Assembly: GCA_018058095.1 (NCBI GenBank) | Contig: JAGPCO010000085.1 | Location: 1 to 32,730 of the forward strand | Direction: 5' to 3' | Length of the DNA: 32,730 bases | Source: Kofleriaceae bacterium | GTDB taxonomy: Bacteria; Myxococcota_A; Polyangia; Haliangiales; Haliangiaceae | In this document: positions 22,074 through 30,608 of the stretch, piece after piece | Layout of the letters: the number at the start of each line of letters is the position of its first letter | Position numbering within the stretch: the stretch's first letter is position 1 | The notes under the pieces: model-generated | The model's input: the letters and a program-made list of their open reading frames with translations, nothing else | Database searches by the model: none | Told to the model about the DNA's origin: nothing | Program-made: the position numbers and the translations under genes

Positions 22074-23555
22074 ATGAACGACCACGCCTCGGGGACCTCG
22101 CAGCACAGAGACGCCACGCCCGCCGTCGCCGAGCTGGCCGGGGCGCGCCAGCCGGCCGACCACGGCCTGTCCGCGCTCGGCCTCATCATGCAGCTGGCCG
22201 GATCGGTGTTCGGGGCGATCGTCACCGGCACGCTGGTGGTGTCGCTGCTGACCATCATGATGATGTCGTCGATGCGCGGCGGCGGTGGTGGCCAGGACAG
22301 CGTGGTGCTGTGGATCCTGCTGCTGGCCGCCGCGTCCGGGGTGCGGTCCTGGTACCACCGCGGCGCCGGCACCCAGCTCCTGTACGGCACCGACGCGCCG
22401 CTGAGCGGCATCCGCCGCTACGTCGCGGTCGCGTTCGCGCAGACCGCGCTCATCCTGCTGTTCCTGCTGATCAAGGCCGACGCCGGCGGCAAGGTGCTGC
22501 TGACGATGGGGGCCATGCTCGGCGCCTGGCCGGCCGCGCTGGCCATCCTGCTCGTGACTCCCCGCATCAAGGCCCTGGGCGAGCGCCCGCTGCCGGTGCC
22601 GGAGGACAAGGGCTTCGAGGGCGTGTCGATCCTCATGACCATCCTCGGCCTGACCGGCCTCGGCTTCGCGCTCATCATGCTGTACGGGATCTTCAAGCTG
22701 CCGGGCGAGCTGATGTCGAAGACGCCGGTGGTGCTCATGATGCTGACCTTCATCGCCCTGGCGGTGCGGTCGGGCCTGCACGTGCGCGCCGGCTGGACCG
22801 GCCTGAGCCAGGTCGACATGAACGCCTCGGTCGAGGCGGCTGGCCGCTACGCCGACTTCGGGGTGATCACCGCCTTCGTCGGCGGTGGGGCCATGCTGGT
22901 CATCTTCCTCGACATGCCTGGCGGCATCACCGGCTCGGCCTTCTTCATGATCCTCGCCTACGTCAGCATGATCGCCTACCTGCTGGCGGCCTGGCCGATG
23001 ATCATCCGGCGCTACTTCGGCGAGCGGCAGTTCTCCGACCTCATGGCCGGGGTCGAGGCGCCGGTGCACCGGCGCGCGCCCGACATGGGCCTGACCGCGC
23101 TCGGCTGGCTCTTGACCGCGTTTGCGGTCATGACCCTGGGCATGACCGTGCCGGGCGCGCTGTTCTCCGATGGCAGCGGCGCGGCCAGCTTCGGTCGCAT
23201 GGGCGGCGGCCTCGACGGCCTGATGGCGATGAGCGCGACCATCCCCGGCCATTCGCCGTGGTGGGGCGTCGGGGTGGCGGGCCTGCAGCTGTGGGCCGGC
23301 CTCGAGCTCATCCGCATGTCCGACCTGCACAAGCCGATCGCCACCGCCTACGGCGTCGTCGCCACCGTGGTCGCGCTGTGGCTGAACTGGCCGGCGCTCA
23401 AGTCGATGAGCGGGTCGCTCGGCATCCTCAAGGAGGGCCCGCTCGGCAGCATGTTGTACATGAGCATCGCCGTCGGCCTCATCATCCCGATCGGCACCGC
23501 GATCCTGGTCAACCGCCACGGGATGGCGGGCGCCCAGGCGCGCTACCGGAAGTAG
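22074..23555 (+). CDS. Polytopic membrane protein of unknown function (~12 TM)
   Basis: GGGAGGGG at 22063-22070 gives a Shine-Dalgarno just before ATG 22074; the 493-residue product is otherwise unrecognised. After a 30-residue soluble N terminus there are about twelve hydrophobic segments, starting at LIMQLAGSVFGAIVTGTLVVSL and ending at LYMSIAVGLIIPIGTAILV. The two halves look alike in layout (each with a cytoplasmic loop rich in Arg, as in IRRYFGER and GIRRYVAV), which suggests internal duplication as in transporters, but no transporter motif was identified. It follows the DSBA-like gene by 77 bp on the same strand and could be co-transcribed or have its own promoter. It is convergent with a lipoprotein gene. 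Confidence 0.85.
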   Translation: MNDHASGTSQHRDATPAVAELAGARQPADHGLSALGLIMQLAGSVFGAIVTGTLVVSLLTIMMMSSMRGGGGGQDSVVLWILLLAAASGVRSWYHRGAGTQLLYGTDAPLSGIRRYVAVAFAQTALILLFLLIKADAGGKVLLTMGAMLGAWPAALAILLVTPRIKALGERPLPVPEDKGFEGVSILMTILGLTGLGFALIMLYGIFKLPGELMSKTPVVLMMLTFIALAVRSGLHVRAGWTGLSQVDMNASVEAAGRYADFGVITAFVGGGAMLVIFLDMPGGITGSAFFMILAYVSMIAYLLAAWPMIIRRYFGERQFSDLMAGVEAPVHRRAPDMGLTALGWLLTAFAVMTLGMTVPGALFSDGSGAASFGRMGGGLDGLMAMSATIPGHSPWWGVGVAGLQLWAGLELIRMSDLHKPIATAYGVVATVVALWLNWPALKSMSGSLGILKEGPLGSMLYMSIAVGLIIPIGTAILVNRHGMAGAQARYRK

Positions 23556-23575
23556 GCGCCGGCCTGGCCGTCACG

Positions 23576-24235
23576 TCACGGGCAGGGCGGGGCGGGCTGG
23601 CCGTGGGCCAGCGCCTGCAGCACCACGAAGCGCTGCCGCATGCTGCCGAGCATGTCGGTGGTCCCACCCGACAGCGCGTCGAGGTGCTCGATGAACTGCA
23701 CCTCGGTCCAGTCGGGCCGGTCGGTCGCCAGCACCTGGATCGAGCCCTCGAGCAGGTAGATGTACTCGGTGCCGAACACCTTCTGGTAGCGGATCATCGC
23801 CAGCTCGGGGGCGTCGACCGCGCCGCGCACGGTGCCGTAGCGCCACTGCTCGTCCCACTCGATGGTGAGCAGGTCGTCGACCCGGTAGTGCAGCGAGAAG
23901 CCGTACTCGTAGGTGGCGTCGGTCGCCGGCGACGAGCTGACGGCGGTGACCGCGCAGGTCGCGGCCATCGCCGTCGGGTCCTTGCTGGCGGCCCACACCA
24001 CGCCGGGGGCGGCGTTGAGGTAGCCACGGCCATGCGCATAGTACGGGCCGGCCCGGCCGGCGACGGTGACCAGGGCCTCGGCCTGCTGCTCGGTCGGGAC
24101 GGCCTCGACCCGGTTGTCCTCGAGCGGCTCGAGGCCGGGCGGGAACTCGGTCAGCTCGTCGCCGTTGCAGGCGGCCGCGGCCAGGACCAGCACCAGCGCG
24201 GCGCTGCCGGTCTTCACCTCCACGGCCCGGACCAT
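23576..24235 (-). CDS. Lipoprotein of unknown function
   Basis: From ATG 24235 the 219-residue product begins MVRAVEVKTGSAALVLVLAAAAC, a lipoprotein signal with a cysteine after AAAA. The mature part (about 24-219) has no recognised domain. Distinct segments include YEYGFSLHYRVDDLLTIEWDEQW, RYQKVFGTEYIYLLEGSIQV and MLGSMRQRFVVLQALA. Aromatic and beta-prone residues suggest a ligand-binding beta fold. The start fits a GATGAT element 6 nt upstream and there is no Shine-Dalgarno. It is transcribed in the same direction as slyX, 119 nt upstream, and converges with the 12-TM gene. Confidence 0.75.
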   Translation of the reverse strand: MVRAVEVKTGSAALVLVLAAAACNGDELTEFPPGLEPLEDNRVEAVPTEQQAEALVTVAGRAGPYYAHGRGYLNAAPGVVWAASKDPTAMAATCAVTAVSSSPATDATYEYGFSLHYRVDDLLTIEWDEQWRYGTVRGAVDAPELAMIRYQKVFGTEYIYLLEGSIQVLATDRPDWTEVQFIEHLDALSGGTTDMLGSMRQRFVVLQALAHGQPAPPCP

Positions 24236-24237
24236 CG

Positions 24238-24247
24238 GATGATCATC
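24238..24247 (-). promoter_or_regulatory. Palindrome containing a -10-like GATGAT
   Basis: GATGATCATC is a perfect 10-bp palindrome. Read on the minus strand, its GATGAT half (24247-24242) ends 6 nt before the lipoprotein ATG at 24235, matching the spacing used by the other leaderless-type starts. Confidence 0.35.
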
Positions 24248-24354
24248 GGGCAGTTGGGCGAGGGGCGCAAGTGGCGGTGCGGCGACGGTGTGGGCGCGGC
24301 CTGGCAGGATGTGGCACCGCGCACGCGGCGGCGCCGTCGGGGGCTCCCCATGGG

Positions 24355-24567
24355 TCAATAGTGCGGCGGCGGCTCCTGGGCCGGGCCGATCGGCTCGGCC
24401 GGGCTCTTGGCCGCGGCCTTCATCTCCGTGATCTGGCGCTCGAGCTCCTCGACCCGAGCGGTGAAGGTACGCACGACCTCGTCGAGGGCGGCCACCTTGC
24501 GGTCCTGGTACGCGACCCGGATCTCGAGTTCGAGCACTTGTTCGCTCAGCGCCGTGGGCTCGCTCAT
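24355..24567 (-). CDS. slyX: SlyX family protein
   Basis: A 70-residue coiled-coil protein: the N-terminal heptad-rich helix (SEQVLELEIRVAYQDRKVAALDE, in two halves) and VEELERQITEMK are typical of SlyX, and the C terminus ends in PPPHY, a hallmark of the family. Length also fits. The cellular role of SlyX is not established. The start codon at 24567 is 28 bp from the divergent asparaginase-like gene, with a shared GGTATAACC box between them. Confidence 0.9.
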   Translation of the reverse strand: MSEPTALSEQVLELEIRVAYQDRKVAALDEVVRTFTARVEELERQITEMKAAAKSPAEPIGPAQEPPPHY

Positions 24568-24575
24568 GGGGCGAC

Positions 24576-24584
24576 GGTATAACC
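24576..24584. promoter_or_regulatory. Shared TATA-containing box between slyX and the asparaginase-like gene
   Basis: GGTATAACC gives TATAAC on the plus strand (24578-24583) and TTATAC on the minus strand, 15 and 13 bp from the divergent start codons at 24595 and 24567. It can supply a -10 element in each direction with very short leaders. Confidence 0.45.
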
Positions 24585-24594
24585 AGGACGCCCG

Positions 24595-25110
24595 ATGACC
24601 AAGCAGCGCATCGCCATCATCTCCACCGGCGGCACCATCGAGAAGACCTACGACGAGCTGTCGGGGGTGCTGGCCAACAAGGTGTCGGTGCTCGACGTGA
24701 TGCTGGCCTCGCTCGAGCTGCGCGGGGTCGAGGTGTCGCGGGTCCAGCTCATGAACAAGGACAGCCTGGAGATGAGCGCCGAGGACCACGCGCTCATCGC
24801 CGAGACGGCCGAGAGCATGGCCCGGGCCTGCGATGGGGTGATCGTCGTGCACGGCACCGACCGCCTGGCCGAGTCGGGCGAGGCCCTGGTCGCGCGCTAC
24901 GGCACGCCGCGCCGGCCGGTGGTGTTCACCGGGGCGATGCGCCCATACGAGCTGCGCTCGACCGACGCGGTGCAGAACCTGACCGAGGCGCTGCTGGCGG
25001 TGCAGCTGCTGCCCCCCGGCGTCTACGTCGCCATGCACAACCAGGTGCTGGTGTTCCCCGGGGTGCGCAAGGACCGCCAGGCCGGCACCTTCGTCAAGGC
25101 CGACGGATGA
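24595..25110 (+). CDS. Short asparaginase-family protein (N-terminal domain only)
   Basis: The 171-residue product covers only the N-terminal catalytic domain of type I/II L-asparaginases (usually about 330 residues). STGGTIEKTYD holds the nucleophilic threonine (T14) and a Tyr (Y19). VVHGTDRLAES holds the T88-D89 pair. PVVFTGAMRP is present, but the lysine of the T-D-K group is Arg (R107). The C-terminal domain that completes the dimer active site is missing and the gene ends cleanly with an ATGA overlap, so this looks like an evolved short form rather than a broken gene. It may act on asparagine or a related amide, or be non-catalytic. Confidence 0.88.
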   Translation: MTKQRIAIISTGGTIEKTYDELSGVLANKVSVLDVMLASLELRGVEVSRVQLMNKDSLEMSAEDHALIAETAESMARACDGVIVVHGTDRLAESGEALVARYGTPRRPVVFTGAMRPYELRSTDAVQNLTEALLAVQLLPPGVYVAMHNQVLVFPGVRKDRQAGTFVKADG

Positions 25111-26192
25111 ACCGCCCCATCCCGAACAACCCGCCCTCGGCCGAGGTCCTGCTGGCGGCCCTCGAGGCGGCCGACGTCGGGGTGACGAGGGTCGCCATCC
25201 GCGGCGGCGCGCTGGTGCGCGAGCGGCTGTGCCCGGTCATCGCCCGCTCGCTCGGCTACACCCTGGCCGAGCTGGTCGAGCGCGACGCCCTCGACGTGGT
25301 CGCCCCGCACGACCGGCCGCGTATCGCCGCCATGGTTCAGCGCGCGGCCATCGCCGGCGCGCCGGCCCAGGTCGAGACGTGGTTCACCCACCGCGACGGC
25401 CACCTCCTGCCGGTCGAGATGGTGCTGCACCAGACCACCAGCGCCGACGGCTTCGATCTCACGATCGTCGTGCAGTTCCTCGGCGCCCGCCAGCGCACCA
25501 GCGCGGCCCACGCCGTGGCCGACCGCGCCACCCTGGTCGGCTCGCTCGCCGCCGGCATCGCCCACGAGCTGTCCAACCCGCTCACCTTCGTCGGCCTCAA
25601 CGTGCACCAGCTGCGGCGGGCGCTCGAGCGGCCCGACCTCGACCGCGGCCGGCTGGCGGAGATCGCCGGTGAGCTCGGCGGCGGGCTCGAGCGGGTCGAG
25701 CGGGTGGTGCGGGCGCTGGCGGTGTTCGCGGCGCCGGCGCGCGCCGCCACCGCGATCGACGTGCGCGCGCTGGTCGGCGCGGCGTTGACCCTGGTCCGGC
25801 CCAGCATCGAGCGGGTGGCGCGGGCCGAGGCCCACTTCGACGAGGTGCCCCGGGTGGTGGCCGAGGAGGCCCGGCTCGGCCACGCCGTGCTGGCCGTGCT
25901 GCTGCACGCGATCACCGGCTTCGATCACGACGACCTGGCCCGGCAGCGCGTCGACGTCGTGGTCGAGCGACGCGGCGACGCGGTGGCGATCGCGATCAGC
26001 GACAACGGCCGCTCGCCGGTCGGGCGCGACCTGTCGTGGGCCGGCGTGCCGCTGCCGTCGCGGTCCGAGCAGGTCCACCTCGGCCTGGTCGTGGCCCACG
26101 CCATCATGGTCGGGCAGGGCGGCCACCTCGCGGTCGGCGAGCGCCTCGGCGGCGGCATGACCGTCACGCTCAGCGTCCCCGCCGCGCGCTGA
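25107..26192 (+). CDS. PAS-domain histidine kinase with degenerate ATPase N-box
   Basis: The 361-residue soluble protein begins at the ATGA overlap with the asparaginase-like gene. It has a PAS domain (about 15-130; ARSLGYTLAELVERD, WFTHRDGHLLPVEMVL), a HisKA box GIAHELSNPLTF with H153, and a HATPase region. The N-box that usually carries the catalytic Asn reads VLAVLLHAITGF, with no Asn. DNG (G1) is kept, and G2 reads VHLGLVVAHAIMVGQGGHL, still recognisable. ATP binding may be weak. No transmembrane segment is seen, so it senses a cytosolic signal. Its cognate regulator is not adjacent. Translational coupling to the asparaginase-like gene suggests a shared signal (inference). Confidence 0.9.
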   Translation: MNRPIPNNPPSAEVLLAALEAADVGVTRVAIRGGALVRERLCPVIARSLGYTLAELVERDALDVVAPHDRPRIAAMVQRAAIAGAPAQVETWFTHRDGHLLPVEMVLHQTTSADGFDLTIVVQFLGARQRTSAAHAVADRATLVGSLAAGIAHELSNPLTFVGLNVHQLRRALERPDLDRGRLAEIAGELGGGLERVERVVRALAVFAAPARAATAIDVRALVGAALTLVRPSIERVARAEAHFDEVPRVVAEEARLGHAVLAVLLHAITGFDHDDLARQRVDVVVERRGDAVAIAISDNGRSPVGRDLSWAGVPLPSRSEQVHLGLVVAHAIMVGQGGHLAVGERLGGGMTVTLSVPAAR

Positions 26193-26229
26193 CGGGCGTC
26201 GCGGTCCGCCTGGCCCCGGGCGCATCGGG

Positions 26230-27051
26230 CTACAGGAACAGGTGGGCCGCGATCAGGATGCGCGGGGCGAAGACCAGGCCGAGGCTGGTCTGCTTCTCGA
26301 TGGTGTCGACGCCGCCCAGCTGCTGGGTCTCCTTGGTGTAGGAGATGAACGGGTTCGAGCCGGTGACCGAGAACGCCCAGTGCGAGCTGGCCCAGTAGGT
26401 CAAGCCAAGGCCCCATCCCAGGGCGAGGGTCGTGTTCGTCGTGTCGTTGTCCGCGCCGACGGGGCGCTCCGACAGGACCTCGACAGCGGCGGCTGCGAGC
26501 GCGTCCAGGTCAACCCGGCCACGGGTGCGCAGTGGGTACCGCACGATGGCCGTGGCGAGGAGGAGCGAGGCAGCGTCCTCCGGAGGACCTCCGCCGGCGT
26601 CCAGGCCAGAGGAGCTGCGGTTGCGCAGCAGGGCCAGCCCCGGCTCCACCGTCAGTCCAGACGGGAACCGGAGACGGACCGTGCTGACATTGGGCTCGAG
26701 CAGGTTGGCCGGGAACAGGTAGCCGATGCCGACCCCGACCGAGAACTGTGATGGACGGAGCCGTTCGGGCGGCGGCACCACCGGCGCCGCGGCGGGCGAT
26801 GGGGCGACAGGGGCTGGACCGGCCCCCTGCGCCGATGCAACCGCGGCGCTCGCGTGGGCGGTCGCCGCGACGGGCGCGGTGGGCATCTCCGCCGGCGGGA
26901 CCTCCGCACCTCGCGGGTCCGGATCCTGAGGCGCCGCTGGTGGTGCGTCGGGCGCCGGCTCGACCGGCGGCGAGGGGGGGCTCGGCTGCGCCACGGCGAC
27001 CCCACCGGCGAGCAGGCCCACCAGGACGATCCCAGGACGGGTGATGTGCAT
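26230..27051 (-). CDS. Secreted protein with outer-membrane beta-barrel-like domain
   Basis: ATG 27051 gives 273 residues, with signal peptide [23 protein letters not shown] 90-residue Pro/Ala-rich linker follows, then a domain (from about 105) of alternating hydrophobic strands: [59 protein letters not shown] and the end [13 protein letters not shown]. That strand pattern suits an 8-10-stranded outer-membrane barrel. Its function is unknown. A GATGCT element lies 6 nt before the ATG. The Pro-rich linker could span the peptidoglycan. Base use is slightly less GC-biased in 26470-26700 than nearby. Confidence 0.8.
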   Translation of the reverse strand: MHITRPGIVLVGLLAGGVAVAQPSPPSPPVEPAPDAPPAAPQDPDPRGAEVPPAEMPTAPVAATAHASAAVASAQGAGPAPVAPSPAAAPVVPPPERLRPSQFSVGVGIGYLFPANLLEPNVSTVRLRFPSGLTVEPGLALLRNRSSSGLDAGGGPPEDAASLLLATAIVRYPLRTRGRVDLDALAAAAVEVLSERPVGADNDTTNTTLALGWGLGLTYWASSHWAFSVTGSNPFISYTKETQQLGGVDTIEKQTSLGLVFAPRILIAAHLFL

Positions 27052-27057
27052 GGCACG

Positions 27058-27063
27058 AGCATC
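27058..27063 (-). promoter_or_regulatory. Possible -10 (GATGCT) for the barrel gene
   Basis: On the minus strand GATGCT ends 6 nt before ATG 27051. It fits the window's leaderless spacing, with G in place of the first T. Confidence 0.3.
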
Positions 27064-27135
27064 GTCGACACGGCCGGCCGAAGCGAGCGTGCGCGATTCT
27101 TTGGGCGATGGGGTCGGCGGCGGGATCGCTTCCGG

Positions 27136-27141
27136 TACGAT
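27136..27141 (+). promoter_or_regulatory. -10 element TACGAT, 7 nt before ATG 27149
   Basis: TACGAT ends 7 nt upstream of ATG 27149 and overlaps the earlier ATG at 27140. This argues for 27149 as the true start and for a leaderless or nearly leaderless mRNA. Confidence 0.5.
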
Positions 27142-27148
27142 GGGGCCG

Positions 27149-28948
27149 ATGAGTGGACCTGGCGCTGGAAAGCCTGGTGGTCGGTCGACGCTGCCGCCGC
27201 CGTTCGCCAACCCTGGGCAACCTGGTGCACCGGCGGCGCCACCGGCGCCGGCGTACCCGCCGCAGCCCCAGCCGGGTCCGCCGCCCGGGGGCGCGCGGCC
27301 GGGGTATCCGGCGCCCGCGCCTGGCGCCCCAGGCCCGCACGGCGGGTATCCGCCGCCGGCCCAGCCAGGTTATCCGCCACAGCCGGGACACCCGGCGCAG
27401 CCACAGGGTGGCTACCCGGCGCAGCCCGGCTACCCGGCGCAGCCACAGGGTGGCTACCCGGCGCAGCCCGGCTACCCGGCGCAGCCCGGCTACCCGGCGC
27501 AGCCTGGCTACCCGGCGCAGCCTGGTTACCCGGCGCAGCCTGGTTACCCGGCGCAGCCGCAGGGTGGCTACCCAGCCCAGCCCGGTGCGGCGCAGCCCGG
27601 TGCGGCGCAGCATCCGGCGTACGCGCCGTCGCCGTACGCGCCGCCGCCGGCCGGCGCCGCGCCGTCGCCGTATGCGCCGCCGCCGGCCGGGGCTGCGCCG
27701 TCGCCGTATGCGCCGCCGCCGGCCGGGGCCGCGCCGCTCGCGCCGGGCGCGGTGCCGCCGGGTTGGCCCGCGCCGATGCCGGTGACCGCCGCGCCGGCGG
27801 GCCAGGCCGGCGCCAGCTTCGGCAGTCTGTACTCGCTGTCGATCAAGCGCGCGTTCCGCCTGCGCATCGAGCCGAGCGAGGTGCTGCCGGCCGAGCGCGC
27901 CGCCCTCGAGGTCGCCAGCCCGCCGGTGCGCGACCCGAGCATGCAGGCGTTCCTGGCCTGGCGCCGGTCGGTCCTGCTGGTGGTCGCGGTGGCCCTGGTG
28001 CCGCTGTCGGTGCTCCGGCTGATCGACGCCCTCGACGTCGACATCCCCGGCAGCGGCGGCGTGCTCAAGTTCCTCGGCGTGATGCCGGCGCTGGCCGAGG
28101 CGTTCTTCGCCGTGTTGTGCCTGGCCCAGCTCAAGCAGTGGACCCACTGGCGGACCCAGCGCCGGACCCTGTTCCTGGGCTGGCTGGTGTTCCTGGCCGC
28201 GCCGTTCCTGGTCTACCTGTACCCGCTCGAGACGGTCGTCGACGGCATCATCAAGGCCCAGCTCGTCGCCGCCAACGGCGGCGCGGACGTCGACCTGGCC
28301 GCGGCCATGGCCGATCCGGCGGCGCAGCAGGCCCTGGGCGCCGTGCGTATGATGGCCACCTCGGCGCTGGCGCTGTCCGCGCTCATCACCCTCGCGCCCA
28401 AGGCGGTGTCCCTCATGCCCGGCCTCATGCGGGCCGGCATCGTCAGCAAGATGCTGTTCCCTGGCGCCACCGCGCCCGGCTGGCTGCTGGTGCTGGGCGC
28501 GCCGGTGTACTTCTTGTTCCTGTACTCGGTGCTGATCGTGCCGTACCAGCTGACCGGCAGCGGCTGGTTCGTCGGCGGCATCCTGGCCATCGGCGCCGGC
28601 CAGCTCATCCTGGCCAAGGCCGGCTACGCGCTGGCCCGGCCGCTCGACCGCGCCGGGGCGGTGGCCGAGGTCGGCAAGGCGCGCAGCGCCTACCTGGCCT
28701 CGATGGTGGCCGCCGCGGTGCTCATCGTCATCGCCGTGGCCCGCCTGGCCGAGAAGCTCGACTTCAGCGCGCTCACCGTCTTCACCACGCTGATGTCGTT
28801 CGCCACCAACGTGCTGGTGCTGACGCTGATCGGCACCGACCTGGTGATCTCCAGCCTCGAGCGGGCCCGGCAGATGGAGGCCGGCTCCGGCGGCGCCGCC
28901 AAGCAGACCGACGACGCCCTCGCCGCCTTCGTCAGCGACGGCGCCTGA
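27149..28948 (+). CDS. Membrane protein with Pro/Gln/Tyr-rich repeat N-terminal tail
   Basis: The 599-residue product has a proline-rich N-terminal half (1-225) dominated by GYPAQP repeats and three near-identical [12 protein letters not shown] units. A membrane domain follows from about residue 270, with seven to eight hydrophobic helices ([19 protein letters not shown], then [38 protein letters not shown]). The tail probably lies in the cytoplasm and may bind partners or phase-separate, as Pro/Tyr-rich tails do in other membrane proteins (inference). No enzyme motif is seen. The start 27149 is preferred over 27140 because a TACGAT element precedes it. It converges with the hotdog genes; its stop lies in a short tandem repeat. 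Confidence 0.85.
   Translation: MSGPGAGKPGGRSTLPPPFANPGQPGAPAAPPAPAYPPQPQPGPPPGGARPGYPAPAPGAPGPHGGYPPPAQPGYPPQPGHPAQPQGGYPAQPGYPAQPQGGYPAQPGYPAQPGYPAQPGYPAQPGYPAQPGYPAQPQGGYPAQPGAAQPGAAQHPAYAPSPYAPPPAGAAPSPYAPPPAGAAPSPYAPPPAGAAPLAPGAVPPGWPAPMPVTAAPAGQAGASFGSLYSLSIKRAFRLRIEPSEVLPAERAALEVASPPVRDPSMQAFLAWRRSVLLVVAVALVPLSVLRLIDALDVDIPGSGGVLKFLGVMPALAEAFFAVLCLAQLKQWTHWRTQRRTLFLGWLVFLAAPFLVYLYPLETVVDGIIKAQLVAANGGADVDLAAAMADPAAQQALGAVRMMATSALALSALITLAPKAVSLMPGLMRAGIVSKMLFPGATAPGWLLVLGAPVYFLFLYSVLIVPYQLTGSGWFVGGILAIGAGQLILAKAGYALARPLDRAGAVAEVGKARSAYLASMVAAAVLIVIAVARLAEKLDFSALTVFTTLMSFATNVLVLTLIGTDLVISSLERARQMEAGSGGAAKQTDDALAAFVSDGA
27364..27590 (+). repeat. In-gene 18-bp tandem repeats encoding GYPAQP
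   Basis: GGyTAyCCGGCGCAGCC recurs about eight times in this stretch, with longer units that insert CAGGGT (QGG). Near-identity at DNA level, including third positions, indicates recent slippage or recombination, so copy number probably varies among strains. Confidence 0.85.
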
Positions 28949-28980
28949 CGGCCGCGACGGCGCGTGACGGGTCGCGACGG
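28935..28980. repeat. Short tandem repeat over a stop codon
   Basis: GCGACGG occurs at 28935, 28954 and 28974, with TGACGG between copies (28946, 28965), a 19-20 bp period. The first TGACGG contains the stop codon of the repeat-tailed membrane protein gene. It fills the gap between two convergent genes. Confidence 0.65.
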
Positions 28981-28985
28981 GGTGG

Positions 28986-29438
28986 TCAGCCCTCGGGGGC
29001 GATGACCAGGAACGTCGCGTGGGCCCCGGCCACCGGCGCGGCCCGATCGTCCTGCCAGGCCTCGACCCGCACGTTGGCGACGCGCCGGCCGTGACGGGTG
29101 ACGATGGCCCGGGCGTGGGTGTCGACCGGTCGGGCCGAGCGCAGGTAGTCGACGGTGATCGAGATGGTCTTGGGCAGCACGACCGAGTCCGACCGCCACA
29201 GCAGCTCGAAGATGGCGGTCGACTCCAGCAGGGCGCCGAGGGTGCCGCCGTGCAGCGCCGGCAGGGCCGGGTTGCCGATGAGGTGGGGCGCCGCCCGCAT
29301 GGTGACGATGAGCTCGTCGCCGGCGAGCGCGGCCGACAGGCCGAGGAAACGCGCCAGCGGGATGGCGTCGACGACGCGGCCGAGCGCGTCGGCGCCCTGG
29401 GCCCGGGCGCTGGTCAGGCGTCCGACCAGGTCGCTCAC
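28986..29438 (-). CDS. Hotdog-fold thioesterase family protein (PaaI-like)
   Basis: From the GTG that overlaps the preceding stop (GTGA), 150 residues: MSDLVGRLTSARAQG, then PLARFLGLSAAL and the hotdog core HLIGNPALPALHGGTLGALLESTAIFELL. The HGG and the acidic residue in the helix (Glu in LLEST rather than the common Asp) are where acyl-CoA thioesterases of this type have their active site. VDYLRSARPVDTHARAIV is the conserved central strand. It is probably cytoplasmic; the substrate is unknown. It is the second of two tandem hotdog genes; the pair may form a heteromer or be a duplication. Confidence 0.9.
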   Translation of the reverse strand: MSDLVGRLTSARAQGADALGRVVDAIPLARFLGLSAALAGDELIVTMRAAPHLIGNPALPALHGGTLGALLESTAIFELLWRSDSVVLPKTISITVDYLRSARPVDTHARAIVTRHGRRVANVRVEAWQDDRAAPVAGAHATFLVIAPEG

Positions 29439-29977
29439 GGCGTCTCCGTCCCCGCCGGTGGCGCCGCCGCCGGCGCGGGCGCCGCCGCCGGGGTGCCGAG
29501 CTTGGTGCCGATCATGAAGGTGCCGGCCGCGGTGGCGATGAGGTCGGCCTCGTCGGCATGGAAGGCGTGCGCGCGCACGAAGGCGACGTTGCGGGTCACC
29601 TTGTAGCAGTGCGCGCGCGCGGTCACCGCCTGGCCCGGGTCGGCCGGGCGCAGGTAGTCGATGCGCAGGTCGAGGGTGGCGATAGGCACCAGCCGGGGCA
29701 GGGCGGCGAACACCGCGCTGCCCGAGCAGGCGTCGAGCAAGGAGGTGATCACGCCGCCGTGCAGGACCCCGGTCTCGGGGTTGCCGACCAGCTGCGGATG
29801 GTACGGCAGCCGGAACAGCGCCCCGGCCTCGCTCAGCTCGAGGATCTCGAGGCCGAGCGCCCGGTTGAACGGCACGTTCTCGGCGAACAGCCGGTTCCAC
29901 TGCGCGCGCTGGGCGGTGCGGTCCGGACTCGCGGCGGGGACCGAGCCGGGCGGGGTGGGCGCGTCGGGGCCGGGCAC
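29435..29977 (-). CDS. Hotdog-fold thioesterase family protein (PaaI-like)
   Basis: The 180-residue product starts at GTG 29977. After a Pro-rich start, the hotdog domain runs from about residue 30: VPFNRALGLEILELSEAG, VGNPETGVLHGGVITSLLDACSG with the HGG and helix Asp, IATLDLRIDYLRPADPGQ and the last strand ATAAGTFMIG. A Pro/Ala tail of 20 residues ends it. Members hydrolyse acyl-CoA thioesters. TAGGCT, formed partly by the stop of the upstream membrane gene, lies 6 nt before the GTG. It is coupled to the next thioesterase by GTGA. Confidence 0.9.
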   Translation of the reverse strand: MPGPDAPTPPGSVPAASPDRTAQRAQWNRLFAENVPFNRALGLEILELSEAGALFRLPYHPQLVGNPETGVLHGGVITSLLDACSGSAVFAALPRLVPIATLDLRIDYLRPADPGQAVTARAHCYKVTRNVAFVRAHAFHADEADLIATAAGTFMIGTKLGTPAAAPAPAAAPPAGTETP

Positions 29978-29983
29978 GGCCGC

Positions 29984-29989
29984 AGCCTA
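29984..29989 (-). promoter_or_regulatory. -10 element TAGGCT, 6 nt before GTG 29977
   Basis: On the minus strand TAGGCT ends 6 nt before the GTG. Its TAG is also the stop codon of the upstream membrane protein gene. It may give the two thioesterases their own leaderless transcript. Confidence 0.4.
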
Positions 29990-30595
29990 CACCAGCCGCG
30001 CCGGCGCCACCGTCGGCCCGGCCGGCGCGTCGTCGACGCTGGCGAACAGGCGGTCGAGGCTGATCCCGACGGCGATGACCACCACCAGGTTGATCGCCAG
30101 GATGACGTCGCGCGCGCCGTGGTCGGCGCCGGGCGCGGCGGCGCCGGGGGCCAGCCACGCCACCATGGTCGGGGCCAGGACCATCAGCGCCACGACGTTG
30201 AGCAGCGCGGCCCGGCGCGCCGATGGCCGGCGCCACAACGCGGCGGCGCTGGCCAGCGTGGCCACGGCGGCGATCACCGCGGCCGAGGCGTCGGCCGGCC
30301 GGGCGTTGCGCGGGGTCCACCAGCCACCGATCACCACGATCAGGTTGAACCCGACCACCACCAGCAGGGCACCGACGCAGCCGGCCAGGATCGTGCGGCC
30401 CGAGCCGACCAGGATGGCCGGCCGCCGCCGCGGTACGCCGCGGATCAGGAAGCTGACCAGGTGAACCAGCGCGGCCAGGTAGGCCAGGCCCGCGCCGCCC
30501 CGGAGCGCCGTCTCCGAGCCGAGCAGGCCGCCGGCCGCGGCGAGGGCCCCGGCGCCGAGGATGACGTAGGCCAGGACCAGGCGGCGCCGGGTCAT
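29987..30595 (-). CDS. Small polytopic membrane protein of unknown function
   Basis: The 202-residue product has about six hydrophobic helices (VLAYVILGAGALAAAGGLL near 7, then GLAYLAALVHLVSFLI, LAGCVGALLVVVGFNLIVVI, AAVIAAVATLASAAALW, LNVVALMVLAPTMVAWL and DVILAINLVVVIAVGISL) joined by short Arg-rich loops such as RGVPRRRP and RRPSARRA. No family was recognised. It starts 13 nt after the Cys-rich lipoprotein gene on the same strand, so the two are probably one operon. Confidence 0.8.
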   Translation of the reverse strand: MTRRRLVLAYVILGAGALAAAGGLLGSETALRGGAGLAYLAALVHLVSFLIRGVPRRRPAILVGSGRTILAGCVGALLVVVGFNLIVVIGGWWTPRNARPADASAAVIAAVATLASAAALWRRPSARRAALLNVVALMVLAPTMVAWLAPGAAAPGADHGARDVILAINLVVVIAVGISLDRLFASVDDAPAGPTVAPARLV

Positions 30596-30608
30596 CGGCC
30601 GACGGGGG

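Noticed and set aside
24595-25110. Asparaginase truncated by frameshift
   Set aside because: The next frame starts a PAS kinase at an ATGA overlap and no C-terminal asparaginase sequence follows in any frame I could read, so a natural short form is more likely.
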